64,000 nucleotides of DNA from Alphaproteobacteria bacterium (GTDB lineage: Bacteria > Pseudomonadota > Alphaproteobacteria > Rhizobiales > JAKIUO01): positions 16,546-80,545 of the forward strand of contig JAJRPI010000019.1 of NCBI GenBank assembly GCA_024280895.1. The letters run 5' to 3'. Both the position numbers and the translations under genes were made by a program. The notes under the pieces were generated by a model. The model ran no database searches. It was not told where the DNA came from and saw only the letters and a program-made list of their open reading frames with translations. This document shows positions 17,469 to 27,137 of this stretch, piece by piece (the first letter of the stretch is position 1; every line of letters starts with the position of its first letter).

Positions 17469-18482
17469 ATGGTTGAAATGCACTATCAGAATTCACTGAC
17501 AAAACCGTCTGTTTTTCTGCGTTGGATGTTCTTGTTCCTGATGGCCTGCGGTTTTCTTGGGCTTTTGCTTTATTCGCAAATATTTCGCGCCTTCATGGCC
17601 AATCCGGGCCTCAATGGCCTGATTGCCGGTGTTTTGCTGTTTGGCACCATCTATTCCTTTCGCCAAATCATCCAGCTATATCCAGAAATTAACTGGGTCA
17701 ATCATTTTCGCCTGTCTGACATCACCCAATCTCAAAGAAAACCACCGGTCCTTCTCTCGCCCATGGTCAAGCTGCTCGGGGATCGCCCCGGCGCGATCGC
17801 CCTTTCGACCGGTTCCATGCGCTCTATTCTTGATTCCGTTGGTTCTCGCCTCGATGAAACGCGCGACACCTCTCGCTATTTGATTGGCCTACTGGTGTTT
17901 CTAGGACTGCTTGGGACTTTTTGGGGATTGCTGGAAACTATTAATTCTGTTGGTAAGACCATCGGGTCGCTGCCAACTGGTGGTGACAATCTAAGCGGAC
18001 TGGAAGACCTGATCTCGGGTCTAAAAGCCCCGTTGTCTGGAATGGGAACGGCCTTTAGTTCTTCCTTGTTCGGCCTGGCAGGCTCCTTGATACTTGGTTT
18101 CCTTGACCTTCAGGCCTCTCACGCACAAAATCGTTTTTACAATGAGCTCGAAGACTGGCTGGCCTCTATTACCACACTTGGAGAGGCGGACGGCTCTTCT
18201 GGTTCTGAGTCCTCGCAAATTGGCTATGCCGTTCAAGAGCTACAGCGCAGCATCGCCTTGCTCACCCAAAATCTGCAACAAAGTGGTGGTGGTGGCAGTG
18301 GCCGAGGTCCAGATGGGGGAGTTCGAGAGCTCGCTAGTGGCATTGACGGGCTTGTCAAACAAATGCGCGCCGAACAGCAAGTGGTCCGCGAATGGATGGA
18401 CGAACAGGCCAATCAACAATCAGATATTTCCTCAGCCCTCAAAACCATCAGCGGCAAACCGCCAGGACCTTTCCGGAGATAG
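17469..18482 (+). CDS. MotA/TolQ/ExbB-type proton channel subunit
   Basis: About 337 residues with four helices: two near the N-terminus (about 16-36 and 49-68) and two in the channel domain, LIGLLVFLGLLGTFWGLLET and GMGTAFSSSLFGLAGSLILG. The glycine-rich GTFWGLLET and TAFSSSLFGL motifs are typical of the MotA/TolQ/ExbB channel family. ATGs lie at 17457, 17469 and 17478; GGGGGG at 17451-17456 suits 17469 best. It is paired with the OmpA-domain gene downstream (3 bases apart). No flagellar genes are nearby. Confidence 0.85.
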   Translation: MVEMHYQNSLTKPSVFLRWMFLFLMACGFLGLLLYSQIFRAFMANPGLNGLIAGVLLFGTIYSFRQIIQLYPEINWVNHFRLSDITQSQRKPPVLLSPMVKLLGDRPGAIALSTGSMRSILDSVGSRLDETRDTSRYLIGLLVFLGLLGTFWGLLETINSVGKTIGSLPTGGDNLSGLEDLISGLKAPLSGMGTAFSSSLFGLAGSLILGFLDLQASHAQNRFYNELEDWLASITTLGEADGSSGSESSQIGYAVQELQRSIALLTQNLQQSGGGGSGRGPDGGVRELASGIDGLVKQMRAEQQVVREWMDEQANQQSDISSALKTISGKPPGPFRR

Positions 18483-18485
18483 ATC

Positions 18486-19520
18486 ATGGCTTCCTACTCA
18501 CGATCAAACCGCCGATCAAACAGTAGCGCTGATTATTGGCCTGGCTTCGTTGATGCCATGGCCACCTTGCTATTGGTTATGACATTTTTACTATCCGTTT
18601 TCATGCTGACCAACTTCTTCGTTTCGCAAGAAGTTAGCGGCAAGGACACCGCCCTGCAACGGCTGACCCGTCAAATCACCGAGCTCACCGAACTCTTGTC
18701 GCTGGAACAAACAAAAAAGCAAAAACTCGAAGGCAGTATCGCCTCTCTCTCGGCGTCATTGGCGACCTCGGATGGAGAAAAATCCCGCTTACAAGGCCTC
18801 ATTGGCCTTGAAAGCAATAAATCCAAAACAGCCAATGCAAAAATTTCTGGACTATCTGGCTCGCTGGAAGATCAAAAGAAGATCAGCACCGGCGCCCTTG
18901 CAAAAGTCGAGTTGCTCAATCACCAAATGGCCGCTCTGCGACGCCAATTAGCTGCGATTAATGCCTCTCTTGATGCGGCACAGGCGCGCGAAAACAAAAA
19001 TAAAACCAGAATCGCCGACCTTGGCAAACGGCTTAATATCGCGCTAGCCCGTAAAGTTCAGGAATTGTCACGCTATCGCTCTGAATTTTTTGGACGTTTG
19101 CGGCAGGTGCTGGGAGATCGCGATGATATACGCGTTGTCGGTGATCGATTCGTGTTCCAATCGGAAGTGTTGTTTTCAGCCGGTTCCGCAGAACTTAATC
19201 CATTAGCCGCCATTCAGCTCAATCAATTTGCACAGGCGCTGGTCTCGCTAGAAGGCGAGATCCCCGAGGAAATCAACTGGATATTGCGGGTTGATGGACA
19301 TACCGATGCGACGCCAATTCAAACCCCACAATTCCCAAGCAACTGGGAACTTTCATCGGCAAGAGCGCTCTCGGTTGTGCGCTATTTTACTTCACAAGGG
19401 GTCAAGCCATCAAGATTGATGGCCGCTGGATTCGCAGAATTTAGGCCCCTTGCATTAGGGGATGATCCAGAAATACATCGCCGCAACCGTCGTATTGAGC
19501 TCAAATTGACCAATCAGTAG
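18486..19520 (+). CDS. MotB/OmpA-like peptidoglycan-binding protein
   Basis: 344 residues. A single helix near the N-terminus (FVDAMATLLLVMTFLLSVF, about 21-40) contains Asp23, at the position of the proton-carrying Asp of MotB/ExbD. A long coiled coil follows (about 45-195). The C-terminal OmpA domain (about 225-344) shows VDGHTDATPI, NWELSSARA and HRRNRRIEL, which bind peptidoglycan. With the preceding channel gene it forms a predicted proton-driven envelope motor or force transducer. It ends nine bases from the convergent TlpA gene. Confidence 0.85.
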   Translation: MASYSRSNRRSNSSADYWPGFVDAMATLLLVMTFLLSVFMLTNFFVSQEVSGKDTALQRLTRQITELTELLSLEQTKKQKLEGSIASLSASLATSDGEKSRLQGLIGLESNKSKTANAKISGLSGSLEDQKKISTGALAKVELLNHQMAALRRQLAAINASLDAAQARENKNKTRIADLGKRLNIALARKVQELSRYRSEFFGRLRQVLGDRDDIRVVGDRFVFQSEVLFSAGSAELNPLAAIQLNQFAQALVSLEGEIPEEINWILRVDGHTDATPIQTPQFPSNWELSSARALSVVRYFTSQGVKPSRLMAAGFAEFRPLALGDDPEIHRRNRRIELKLTNQ

Positions 19521-19529
19521 AAGCTATGA

Positions 19530-20090
19530 TTATTCGCTCAGTAATTGATCAATCAACTGTTCGGAGGCAGCGACATCAAATGAGCCAAAACGCTGAAAGC
19601 GGATACGGCCCAGCTTGTCGATGATGGCCATCTCTGGCGTCCCCTTGGTATTGAACTTGCGCATGGTGAGGGGGACATAATGACCTTTTTGCTGTTGATC
19701 AACACCAACAGGATGCTCAATCCCCTTCTCTTTTAGATATTTTTTGAGGCGTGCCGGGTTTTGGTAGTTGTGGCCTTCAAAAACCGTATGGATGCTCACA
19801 AACTGTATTTTCCCCGCTTTCGCCTGATCAGCATATTTTTGTTCCCACTTGTGCATCAACGGGATCGAGAAACTATTGCAGCCTGGGCACCATAGCTGAA
19901 AGAAATCTATCACAACGACCTTGCCCTTCAGCTCTGACAGCTTGAATCCCTTGGAGTTGAACCATTGTGATATTTCCCATTCGGGAGCTGGCTGAGACAT
20001 ACCGGCAGGCAAGTTTTTGGCGATTGCTGGCGCTGGTACTGATAGCCCAAGAATGAGAGAGAGGAGCACAGTTCGGCCAAATATAATCAT
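19530..20090 (-). CDS. TlpA-like periplasmic thioredoxin
   Basis: 186 residues. Signal peptide (about 1-24), then a thioredoxin fold with active site CPGC at 68-71 in FFQLWCPGC, and a later cis-proline region KGTPEMAIIDKLG. The WCPGC context suggests a thiol-disulfide reductase or peroxidase-type redoxin acting outside the cytoplasm. It stands alone and is convergent with the MotB-like gene. Confidence 0.85.
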   Translation of the reverse strand: MIIFGRTVLLSLILGLSVPAPAIAKNLPAGMSQPAPEWEISQWFNSKGFKLSELKGKVVVIDFFQLWCPGCNSFSIPLMHKWEQKYADQAKAGKIQFVSIHTVFEGHNYQNPARLKKYLKEKGIEHPVGVDQQQKGHYVPLTMRKFNTKGTPEMAIIDKLGRIRFQRFGSFDVAASEQLIDQLLSE

Positions 20091-20203
20091 ATTAATTAGT
20101 CACCTCGGGTTGAAATAATGCACCAGCATAACTTTCAACCACGATATATGACCAATAAACATCTCGTGACCCATTGTCGGACCGGCTTTTTTACATCCGA
20201 TTT

Positions 20204-20989
20204 CTATTCAGAATCAAGATTTACTGCTGTCCCTGCAAGAAGCCCACCATCAATGGTAAGCTCTGCGCCGGTCATATAGGCGGCCTCGTCAGAGGCGAGC
20301 AAAACAGCTAAAGCTGCAACTTCTTCGGGGGTGCCAAATCTGTTTAAGGGCGTATCTTTAACAAAAGCTGCCATACGTCGCACGCGGTCCTCGCCATTAC
20401 CAAGCATTAGCTCCCACATAGGTGTGAGAATTGCGCCAGGATGAAGCGAGTTGCAACGAATATTCAGATTTTCTTTGGCACAATAAAGAGCAACCGTTTT
20501 TGTATGGTTGCGAATAGCGGCCTTGGAAGAGGCATAAGCCGCTGCAGCCGGAATACCAACCATTCCAGAACGCGAAGAGATATTAATAATGGAGCCGCTA
20601 GCCGCATTTCGCATCGCACCAATCGCATACCGACATCCCATAAATGTCCCGTCCAGATTGACCTCATGAACGCGGCGCCAATCTTTCAGTGTTGCCTTTT
20701 CAGGATCATGGCAAACCGCTCCATCTTCAAAGCCTGTGATACCCGCATTATTCACCAGCACATCTATCTGAGGGTATTGTTTGGCTATTTGAAGCCAGTC
20801 GCCTTCAACAGAAACATCTAGCGAAGCATACTGACAACCAAGTTCTGTCGCGACTTTGTGAGCTGCTGCCTCATCTTTATCAGTGACAACAACCCGCGCG
20901 CCCTCGTTCACGAAGGCAGTTGCAATTGCTTCCCCGATACCGCGCCCTGCACCTGTCACGATACACAGCTTGTTTTGCAGTTTTTCCAT
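20204..20989 (-). CDS. Short-chain dehydrogenase/reductase, classical type
   Basis: 261 residues. NAD(P)-binding TGAGRGIG at 12-19, structural NNAG, catalytic Ser and YASSK, and the C-terminal MTGAELTIDGG. An Asp at the end of the second strand (VVTDKDE) points to NAD(H) rather than NADP(H). The substrate is unknown. It lies directly downstream of the ABC transporter on the same strand, 14 bases apart. Confidence 0.88.
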   Translation of the reverse strand: MEKLQNKLCIVTGAGRGIGEAIATAFVNEGARVVVTDKDEAAAHKVATELGCQYASLDVSVEGDWLQIAKQYPQIDVLVNNAGITGFEDGAVCHDPEKATLKDWRRVHEVNLDGTFMGCRYAIGAMRNAASGSIINISSRSGMVGIPAAAAYASSKAAIRNHTKTVALYCAKENLNIRCNSLHPGAILTPMWELMLGNGEDRVRRMAAFVKDTPLNRFGTPEEVAALAVLLASDEAAYMTGAELTIDGGLLAGTAVNLDSE

Positions 20990-21003
20990 GAGCTGGATTC
21001 TCC

Positions 21004-22812
21004 TTATTCTGCAGGAGCCCCAGCAAATTGAAGGTCAGCCAATTCTTTATACAGGCCGCCGCGATCAATGAGGGTCGAGTGTGTGCCCTCTTGGCTGACA
21101 CGTCCCTTATCAATAACAAGAATACGGTCGGCATCTTGCACCGTTGACAAGCGATGGGCGATGATCAGCGTCGTACGACCTTCTTTCAAGGCGTCAAGTG
21201 CCGTCTGCACTTCTCGCTCACTTGCCGTATCAAGAGCACTGGTTGCTTCATCCAACAAAAGAATGGGGGCATCGCGCAAGACAGCCCGCGCGATGGCAAT
21301 GCGCTGACGCTGCCCTCCCGACAAAGTCGCCCCGTGTTCGCCAAGCGGGGTGTCATAACCACGATCAAGCTCAGAGATAAAGCCATGAGCATAGGCAGCT
21401 TTGGCGGCTTTAACGATATCTTCTCGTGTCGCGCCATCAGTGCCATAGGCGATATTGGCAGCGACCGTATCGGCAAACAGGGCAATATCCTGGGGAACCA
21501 ACGCCATGCGATTGCGCAAATCGCTGAGTTTGACATCACTGACGCCCAGACCATCGATTGAGATTGAGCCTTTATCGGCATCATAAAAGCGCAAGATCAG
21601 ATTGAACACGGTGCTTTTGCCAGAACCAGAGGCCCCCACAACAGCAACGGTCTCGCCAGGTTTCACCTCGAACGAAACCCCCTCAAGTGCCGGTGTGTCA
21701 GGGCGCGAGGGGTAAGAAAACTGTACATTCTTAAACGAAATATGCCCGATTTTCTCTTTGCCATAATGTGCCGGATTTTGCGGGTCTTTCACATCTGAAT
21801 TGGTTTTCAACAGCTCGGCCAAGCGCTCCGCAGCCCCTGCTGTTTCTTGCACTTCTCCCCAAACCTCGCTCAAACCACCGAGTGAACCTGCTGCAATCGC
21901 GGCGTAAAGTACAAACTGACCAAGCGTACCGCCGCTCATATTGCCCGACAGAACATCTTGAGCCCCATACCACAAGATGCCGATAATACTGGCAAACACC
22001 AGAAAAATAGCGATAGCGGTCAGTCCGGCGCGCGCTTTCATGCGCACTCTGGCAGCCTCAAAACTTTTATCAACCGCCACAGAGAAGCGCTTTGTCACCG
22101 AGCGCTCAAAACTGTTGGCCTGCATGGTGCGTATGGATGACAGATTTTCAGCGGCAACCGAGGATGAGATCGCCAAACTATCTTGAGCATTGCGCGATAA
22201 CTTGCGTACCGAGCGCCCAAGCCCAACAAGGGGAACCACGATCAACGGGATCGCCAGCACCACGAGCGCCGCCAGTTTGGGACTTGTCACAAACATCATG
22301 AAAATGGCGCCGATGGTCATGATAAGATTACGCAGAGCCTGCGAGGCTGAACTACCCACGGCACTCTTGATCTGGGTGGTATCAGCGGTCAGGCGAGACA
22401 TCACCTCCCCTGAATGGGTGACATCATAAAAGGCGGGACTAAGGGTCGCCAAACGCTTAAAAACATCCGTGCGAAGATCTGCAACGATTCGCTCTCCCAG
22501 CCAGCTGACAAAATAAAAGCGCACCGCACTTGCCAATGCCAGAACCAGCCCGACAGCAAACATGGCGATGAAATAGGAATTGATGGTTTGAGAATTGGAG
22601 GCGGAAAATCCAGCATCGATCATGCGCCGCACCCCGATAGGCACGGTTAATGTCGCCAAAGCTGCAACAACAAGCGCCACCAGCGCGCCGATGACCATTG
22701 TTCTATGGCGCAACAAATACGGTTTTAAAGATTTGAGGGGGCCGATTGAGCGGTTTTTCCCACCTTTTTTATTCGCTGTTTTGCCAGCACGATTCCGGGC
22801 TTTGCGCGCCAC
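21004..22812 (-). CDS. ABC exporter, fused membrane and ATPase domains (MsbA/ABCB-like)
   Basis: 602 residues: a basic N-terminus, six-helix exporter domain (about 30-325), then the ATPase domain with Walker A GASGSGKST, signature LSGGQRQR and Walker B ILLLDEATSALD. This half-transporter would work as a homodimer. Family members export lipids, peptides or drugs; the substrate is not readable here. Transcribed toward the SDR gene. Confidence 0.92.
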   Translation of the reverse strand: MARKARNRAGKTANKKGGKNRSIGPLKSLKPYLLRHRTMVIGALVALVVAALATLTVPIGVRRMIDAGFSASNSQTINSYFIAMFAVGLVLALASAVRFYFVSWLGERIVADLRTDVFKRLATLSPAFYDVTHSGEVMSRLTADTTQIKSAVGSSASQALRNLIMTIGAIFMMFVTSPKLAALVVLAIPLIVVPLVGLGRSVRKLSRNAQDSLAISSSVAAENLSSIRTMQANSFERSVTKRFSVAVDKSFEAARVRMKARAGLTAIAIFLVFASIIGILWYGAQDVLSGNMSGGTLGQFVLYAAIAAGSLGGLSEVWGEVQETAGAAERLAELLKTNSDVKDPQNPAHYGKEKIGHISFKNVQFSYPSRPDTPALEGVSFEVKPGETVAVVGASGSGKSTVFNLILRFYDADKGSISIDGLGVSDVKLSDLRNRMALVPQDIALFADTVAANIAYGTDGATREDIVKAAKAAYAHGFISELDRGYDTPLGEHGATLSGGQRQRIAIARAVLRDAPILLLDEATSALDTASEREVQTALDALKEGRTTLIIAHRLSTVQDADRILVIDKGRVSQEGTHSTLIDRGGLYKELADLQFAGAPAE

Positions 22813-22907
22813 TCTATATCCTCACATCTGTCTATTAAATAATGTTACATGCCGTAACAAAGAGAGAAGTTAGCACTATTTTGTAGGAATTCAAATCAGT
22901 TGCTGCA

Positions 22908-22921
22908 TTGATCACCATCAA
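22908..22921. promoter_or_regulatory. Perfect FNR/FixK-type box
   Basis: TTGATCACCATCAA matches the TTGAT-N4-ATCAA consensus exactly. It lies 96 bases ahead of the ABC exporter (minus strand) and 124 bases ahead of the NDUFA12 gene (plus strand), so either could be the target. The presence of a cbb3 operon makes an FNR/FixK regulator in this organism likely. Confidence 0.55.
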
Positions 22922-23044
22922 TGCCATAAACCGCCCCCAAAAGCATCAATTGGAAGGCTGGACACACCAAATCAATGCTGCCATAGTCACGCAAAGCTGT
23001 GAGCGAGCCAGAACCTCGCGCAAAATCGACAAGGATTGGCACAT

Positions 23045-23443
23045 ATGGGACTGTTCAACGAAATGTTTACCTGGTGGAATGGTAATACGTGGGGCACCCG
23101 CTTTTTCACGTTTCGCAAAGGTAAACTGGTTGGCGAAGACGAGTTTGGTAATCGTTACTATATCCAGCGTAAAGGTGTCGGTCCCCTTGGTATCCCGCGC
23201 CGTTGGGTCACCTTCAATGGTCTGGCTGAAGCCTCGACTGTACCAGCTGACTGGCATGGCTGGCTACATTATACCGTTGACCAGCTACCAAACAAAGAGC
23301 CCTACCAACCTCGGCACTGGCAAAAACGCCATTCTCCGAACTATACTGGAACGCGCAAGGCTTACCGTCCTCAAGGCTCGCTGCTCGCAGGCACCACCTC
23401 AGCTGACGCACCGCAAACTTATGAACCTTGGCGACCTGAATAA
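23045..23443 (+). CDS. NADH:ubiquinone oxidoreductase NDUFA12-family accessory subunit
   Basis: 132 residues, starting MGLFNEMFTWW. It shows the family segments GTRFFTFRKGKLVGEDEFGNRYY, RRWVTFNG, STVPADWHGWLHY and KRHSPNYTGTRKAYRPQG. Alphaproteobacteria and mitochondria share this complex I accessory subunit. The frame is open three codons upstream, but the ATG at 23045 fits family N-termini. No other nuo gene is in the window, which is normal for this subunit. Confidence 0.93.
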   Translation: MGLFNEMFTWWNGNTWGTRFFTFRKGKLVGEDEFGNRYYIQRKGVGPLGIPRRWVTFNGLAEASTVPADWHGWLHYTVDQLPNKEPYQPRHWQKRHSPNYTGTRKAYRPQGSLLAGTTSADAPQTYEPWRPE

Positions 23444-23560
23444 GATGTGCGTAAAACTGATTAAAGGACAGATATCAATCCGTTCATCACTTGTGCCATA
23501 AGCCTTTGCGTTAGCAGTAAAAAACTGTTAGAAACAGCGTCAGTATTTTCAACGGGGATT

Positions 23561-23581
23561 TTTAATGATTAAATCATTAAA
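23561..23581. promoter_or_regulatory. 21-base palindrome upstream of aroQ
   Basis: TTTAATGATT (23561-23570) mirrors AATCATTAAA (23572-23581) around one A, 41 bases before the aroQ ATG. A good operator candidate. The TTAA words do not show the N7 spacing of CtrA sites. Confidence 0.4.
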
Positions 23582-23622
23582 CCCTCATTTCCTAGAATCC
23601 AGCAGAACCGATCCATAATCCC

Positions 23623-24060
23623 ATGAGCAAACAGATTTTTGTCCTCAATGGCCCCAATCTTAACCTCCTGGGCACCCGGGAGCCTGAAATCTATGGGAAC
23701 TTGAAACTTGAGGATATTGAAATTAACCTGAAGGAACTTGCCAAGGGTCTTGGGGTTAATGTGGACTTTCGCCAAAGCAATCACGAAGGTGAACTTGTAG
23801 ACTGGGTTCATGAGGCAGGAGAAAAAAAGGCGGCGATTATTCTAAATGCCGGCGCCTACACCCATACCTCTGTGGCCTTGATGGATGCTTTAATGGCGGT
23901 GGAAAGCGATTGCATCGAGGTTCATCTATCGAATATTTTTAAACGCGAAGATTTTCGCCACCACTCATATATCTCCAAAGCATCGCTTGGAATTATCAGT
24001 GGACTTGGCGCAAAAGGGTATGAGTTGGCATTGCTGGCCCTAAATGACAGCAGCACTTAA
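23623..24060 (+). CDS. aroQ: 3-dehydroquinate dehydratase, type II
   Basis: 145 residues. Third step of the shikimate pathway. Active-site motifs are present: [16 protein letters not shown] at the N-terminus, [30 protein letters not shown] and [20 protein letters not shown]. Followed directly by accB, the common aroQ-accB-accC order of Proteobacteria. Confidence 0.97.
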   Translation: MSKQIFVLNGPNLNLLGTREPEIYGNLKLEDIEINLKELAKGLGVNVDFRQSNHEGELVDWVHEAGEKKAAIILNAGAYTHTSVALMDALMAVESDCIEVHLSNIFKREDFRHHSYISKASLGIISGLGAKGYELALLALNDSST

Positions 24061-24097
24061 AACGACCAGGCACACGAACGGGAGCATGAAGCAAGGC

Positions 24098-24568
24098 ATG
24101 GCAAAAACGAGCACATCCAAATCCGGCAAGAGCCTTGATCACGAACTTATTCGTGAACTGGCCGAGCTACTGACCGAGACGGGCCTTAGCGAGATCGAGA
24201 TCGAACAACCCGATCTTCGCATCCGCGTTGCCCGTAACGCCGCGCCTACCGGTATGATGCAACCAGCGATCAGTGTAGCACCTGTCGTAGGCGGCGCACC
24301 GGCAAATATCATGCCTGTCGAAGAAGCCGCCCATCCAGGCGCCGTGCCCTCCCCAATGGTCGGAACGGTCTATCTGTCTCCAGAACCTGGAGCTGATCCA
24401 TTTATCAAAGTTGGCCAACAGGTGTCTGAAGGTCAGACTTTGATGATTGTCGAGGCCATGAAAACCATGAACCACATTCCAGCGCCGCGCAGTGGTAAAA
24501 TCACCAGCATCTTGATTGAAGATCAACAACCGGTTGAATTCGGCGAGCCACTTTTGATTATCGAGTAA
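24098..24568 (+). CDS. accB: Acetyl-CoA carboxylase biotin carboxyl carrier protein
   Basis: About 156 residues from MAKTSTSK. An N-terminal helical region and an Ala/Pro-rich linker lead to the biotinyl domain with VEAMKTMN (the Lys is biotinylated). The frame is open to 24044, and an ATG at 24086 is also possible; no start has an ideal ribosome site. Carries the CO2 for fatty acid synthesis between AccC and AccAD. Sits between aroQ and accC. Confidence 0.95.
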   Translation: MAKTSTSKSGKSLDHELIRELAELLTETGLSEIEIEQPDLRIRVARNAAPTGMMQPAISVAPVVGGAPANIMPVEEAAHPGAVPSPMVGTVYLSPEPGADPFIKVGQQVSEGQTLMIVEAMKTMNHIPAPRSGKITSILIEDQQPVEFGEPLLIIE

Positions 24569-24633
24569 GCTCCAACCGGCCAGCTCTCTGGTCATTTGCC
24601 CACGCACCCAAAGAGAGTAACCAAGGAAACTTC

Positions 24634-25974
24634 ATGTTTGACAAGGTACTAATTGCTAATCGCGGCGAAATCGCCCTTCGCATTCTACGCGCCTGCAAAG
24701 AGCTTGGCATTGCAACGGTTGCCGTTCACTCTACGGCCGATGCCGATGCCATGCATGTAAAGCTCGCAGATGAGAGTGTTTGCATCGGCCCTCCAGCTGC
24801 CAGCGAAAGCTATCTGAAAATCCCAGCTTTACTAGCCGCTTGCGAAATATCTGGCGCCGATGCCCTGCATCCTGGCTACGGGTTTCTATCTGAAAATGCT
24901 CGGTTCGCCGATATTTTGGATGAGCACGGCATCACATTTATTGGCCCAAGCGCCGAACATATCCGTCTCATGGGAGACAAAATCGAAGCCAAAAGAACGG
25001 CCAAGCGACTTGGCATTCCGGTTGTACCCGGCTCTGAAGGCGGTGTGACAACTGATAAGCAGGCCAAGAAAGTCGCCAAGCAAATTGGCTATCCGGTGAT
25101 CATTAAAGCCTCGGCTGGCGGCGGAGGCCGCGGTATGAAAGTGGCCACATCTGAAGATCAGCTTTCCATGTCTTTGGCAACTGCAAGGGCCGAATCAAAG
25201 GCGGCCTTTGGCGATGACACCATGTATCTGGAAAAATATCTTGGCACCCCCCGTCATATCGAGGTGCAGGTGATTGGCGACGGCAAAGGCAATGCCATTC
25301 ATCTTGGCGAACGCGACTGCTCGCTACAGCGGCGCCATCAAAAAGTCTGGGAAGAAGCCCCCTCTCCGGCTCTCAATAATGAACAACGCGAAGAAATCGG
25401 CATGATCGTTGCCAATGCAATCGCCGAGCTGAAATATGAAGGCGTCGGCACCATTGAGTTTCTCTATGAAAATGGCGAGTTCTACTTTATCGAAATGAAC
25501 ACGCGGTTGCAGGTCGAGCATCCCGTCACAGAGATGATAACCGGCGTTGATATTGTTATCGAGCAAATCCGCATCGCCTCTGGTGCCCCATTGAGCCTCT
25601 CGCAAGAAGATGTACGTCTGAGCGGTCACTCGATTGAGTGCCGGATCACGGCTGGAAACCCCTCTACCTTTATGCCCTCTCCTGGAACAATCTCCTATTT
25701 CCATCCTCCTGGCGGTCTTGGAGTGCGTGTCGATTCTGGCGTTTATGCCGGATATACCATCCCAGCTTATTACGATAGTCTGATCGGCAAACTGATTGTA
25801 CATGGTAAAAACCGCAATGAATGTATGATGAGGCTGAAACGCTCTTTGGGCGAGTTTGTCATTGATGGCATCGAGACAACCATTCCCCTGTTCTCGGCCC
25901 TCATTAACGAGCAAGATATCATCAATGGCTTGTATGATATTCATTGGCTGGAAAAATACCTCGAAAAGCCCTAG
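24634..25974 (+). CDS. accC: Acetyl-CoA carboxylase biotin carboxylase subunit
   Basis: 446 residues, normal length. ATP-grasp enzyme that carboxylates biotin on AccB. It starts [17 protein letters not shown], has the glycine-rich ATP loop [41 protein letters not shown] and the C-terminal biotin carboxylase domain. Operon with accB (65 bases between) and aat. Confidence 0.98.
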   Translation: MFDKVLIANRGEIALRILRACKELGIATVAVHSTADADAMHVKLADESVCIGPPAASESYLKIPALLAACEISGADALHPGYGFLSENARFADILDEHGITFIGPSAEHIRLMGDKIEAKRTAKRLGIPVVPGSEGGVTTDKQAKKVAKQIGYPVIIKASAGGGGRGMKVATSEDQLSMSLATARAESKAAFGDDTMYLEKYLGTPRHIEVQVIGDGKGNAIHLGERDCSLQRRHQKVWEEAPSPALNNEQREEIGMIVANAIAELKYEGVGTIEFLYENGEFYFIEMNTRLQVEHPVTEMITGVDIVIEQIRIASGAPLSLSQEDVRLSGHSIECRITAGNPSTFMPSPGTISYFHPPGGLGVRVDSGVYAGYTIPAYYDSLIGKLIVHGKNRNECMMRLKRSLGEFVIDGIETTIPLFSALINEQDIINGLYDIHWLEKYLEKP

Positions 25975-26049
25975 TCTGAAGATCTTCGCAACAGTAACAA
26001 TCGACCGGTCAGGGAGTTTCCAATCTATACCTGTGCTGAAATCGGCGAA

Positions 26050-26712
26050 TTGACAACCGATATTCTCCTCGACGCCTACTCCAACGGCTCTTTTCCTATG
26101 GGAGAGGATGCTGAAGATGAGACGCTGTTCTGGATCGAGCCAACAGAGCGCGGGATCATTCCACTTGACGGTTTCCACCTCTCCAAAAGTCTCAAACGGC
26201 TCATTCTAAAAGAAAATTTTGAGATCCGCATTAATAGTGATTTTGAAGGTGTGATTGAAGGCTGCGGCTCAATGAAAGCCGGGCGCATCAGTACATGGAT
26301 CAATAAGCCCATTCGCAAACTATATGGAGAGCTTTTTGCGCAAGGCCATTGCCATACGGTTGAAACCTGGAGGGATGACAAGCTCGTTGGTGGGCTTTAT
26401 GGCGTTCACATTGGCGGTGCTTTTTTTGGCGAGAGTATGTTCTCATTTGAGCGAGATGCCAGCAAGGTTGCCTTGGCAAATCTTGTTGCACGCCTCAATC
26501 ATTGTGGGTTTTCGCTTCTGGACACCCAGTTTTTGACCGATCATCTGCGCAGTCTTGGCGGCATAGAAATCGAACAGCAAGACTATCGCAAAAAACTGTA
26601 CGCGGCCCTCGATAAGCCAGCAGATTTTCTGCGTAAACCAATATCGCTGTCAGCTCACAAGGTTTTGCAACTTGTCAGCCAGACATCAAACACGGGATGC
26701 TCAACACCGTGA
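26050..26712 (+). CDS. aat: Leucyl/phenylalanyl-tRNA--protein transferase
   Basis: 220 residues. Adds Leu or Phe to N-terminal Arg/Lys of proteins, marking them for ClpS/ClpAP (N-degron pathway). It shows FPMGEDAEDETLFWIEP, RIRI-like EIRINSDFEGVIEGC, GGLYGVHIGGAFFGESMF and LLDTQFLTDHL. The only plausible start is TTG at 26050, matching the family N-terminus LTTDILLDAY; no strong ribosome site. Its last 58 bases overlap the convergent DUF2155 gene. Confidence 0.95.
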   Translation: MTTDILLDAYSNGSFPMGEDAEDETLFWIEPTERGIIPLDGFHLSKSLKRLILKENFEIRINSDFEGVIEGCGSMKAGRISTWINKPIRKLYGELFAQGHCHTVETWRDDKLVGGLYGVHIGGAFFGESMFSFERDASKVALANLVARLNHCGFSLLDTQFLTDHLRSLGGIEIEQQDYRKKLYAALDKPADFLRKPISLSAHKVLQLVSQTSNTGCSTP

Positions 26713-27062
26713 ATACCCGGGCTTTCGGCAAACATCCAACCCATAAACAAAGGTGCTTTAGTCTGGTCCAACTGGATCTCTTGCACTTCGACGAAGGCCG
26801 TTGTGTGCGGTGTTTCCGTTGGAGGGCGTGTATGACAGGCTCTTGGCGTGATTAATAATGCGCCAAACTCTACAGTGGTATTGAGCGGCACTTCCAAATG
26901 AGAGATCCGCGCAGAAACTTTGTCGAGAGCGGCAAAAACCGCGACATTATTAATGATCTTTTCGGCAGACACCTGCGTAAATGTCAGCCCGATTCCAGTC
27001 AGTAATAACCAGCCAATCACCATAACGCGCCAAAAGTTTTTCACTGGAATTCTCATCAACAA
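26655..27062 (-). CDS. DUF2155 family exported protein
   Basis: 135 residues. N-terminal signal or anchor (about 9-33) followed by a domain with VFAALDKVSARISHLEVPL, FGALLITPRACHTRPPTE, VEVQEI and GWMFAESPGIHGVEHPVFDVW, the DUF2155 pattern. This family is widespread in alphaproteobacteria and has no known function. The 3' end overlaps aat antiparallel. The M48 protease and the DsbA-like gene lie upstream on the same strand. Confidence 0.88.
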   Translation of the reverse strand: MLMRIPVKNFWRVMVIGWLLLTGIGLTFTQVSAEKIINNVAVFAALDKVSARISHLEVPLNTTVEFGALLITPRACHTRPPTETPHTTAFVEVQEIQLDQTKAPLFMGWMFAESPGIHGVEHPVFDVWLTSCKTL

Positions 27063-27137
27063 ACCTTATCATTTTAACTCAAGCGGCAGAACACGCTGGT
27101 TCCGCCGTTCAATATTTTGAGATTCCCAAAAGGATTT

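Noticed and set aside
22908..23501. 197-codon plus-strand frame
   Set aside because: Overlaps the well-supported NDUFA12 gene in another frame and has no family features.
23561..23581. CtrA binding site
   Set aside because: TTAA words are present but not with the seven-base spacing of the consensus.
25324..26178. 284-codon minus-strand frame
   Set aside because: Antisense shadow of accC and aat.
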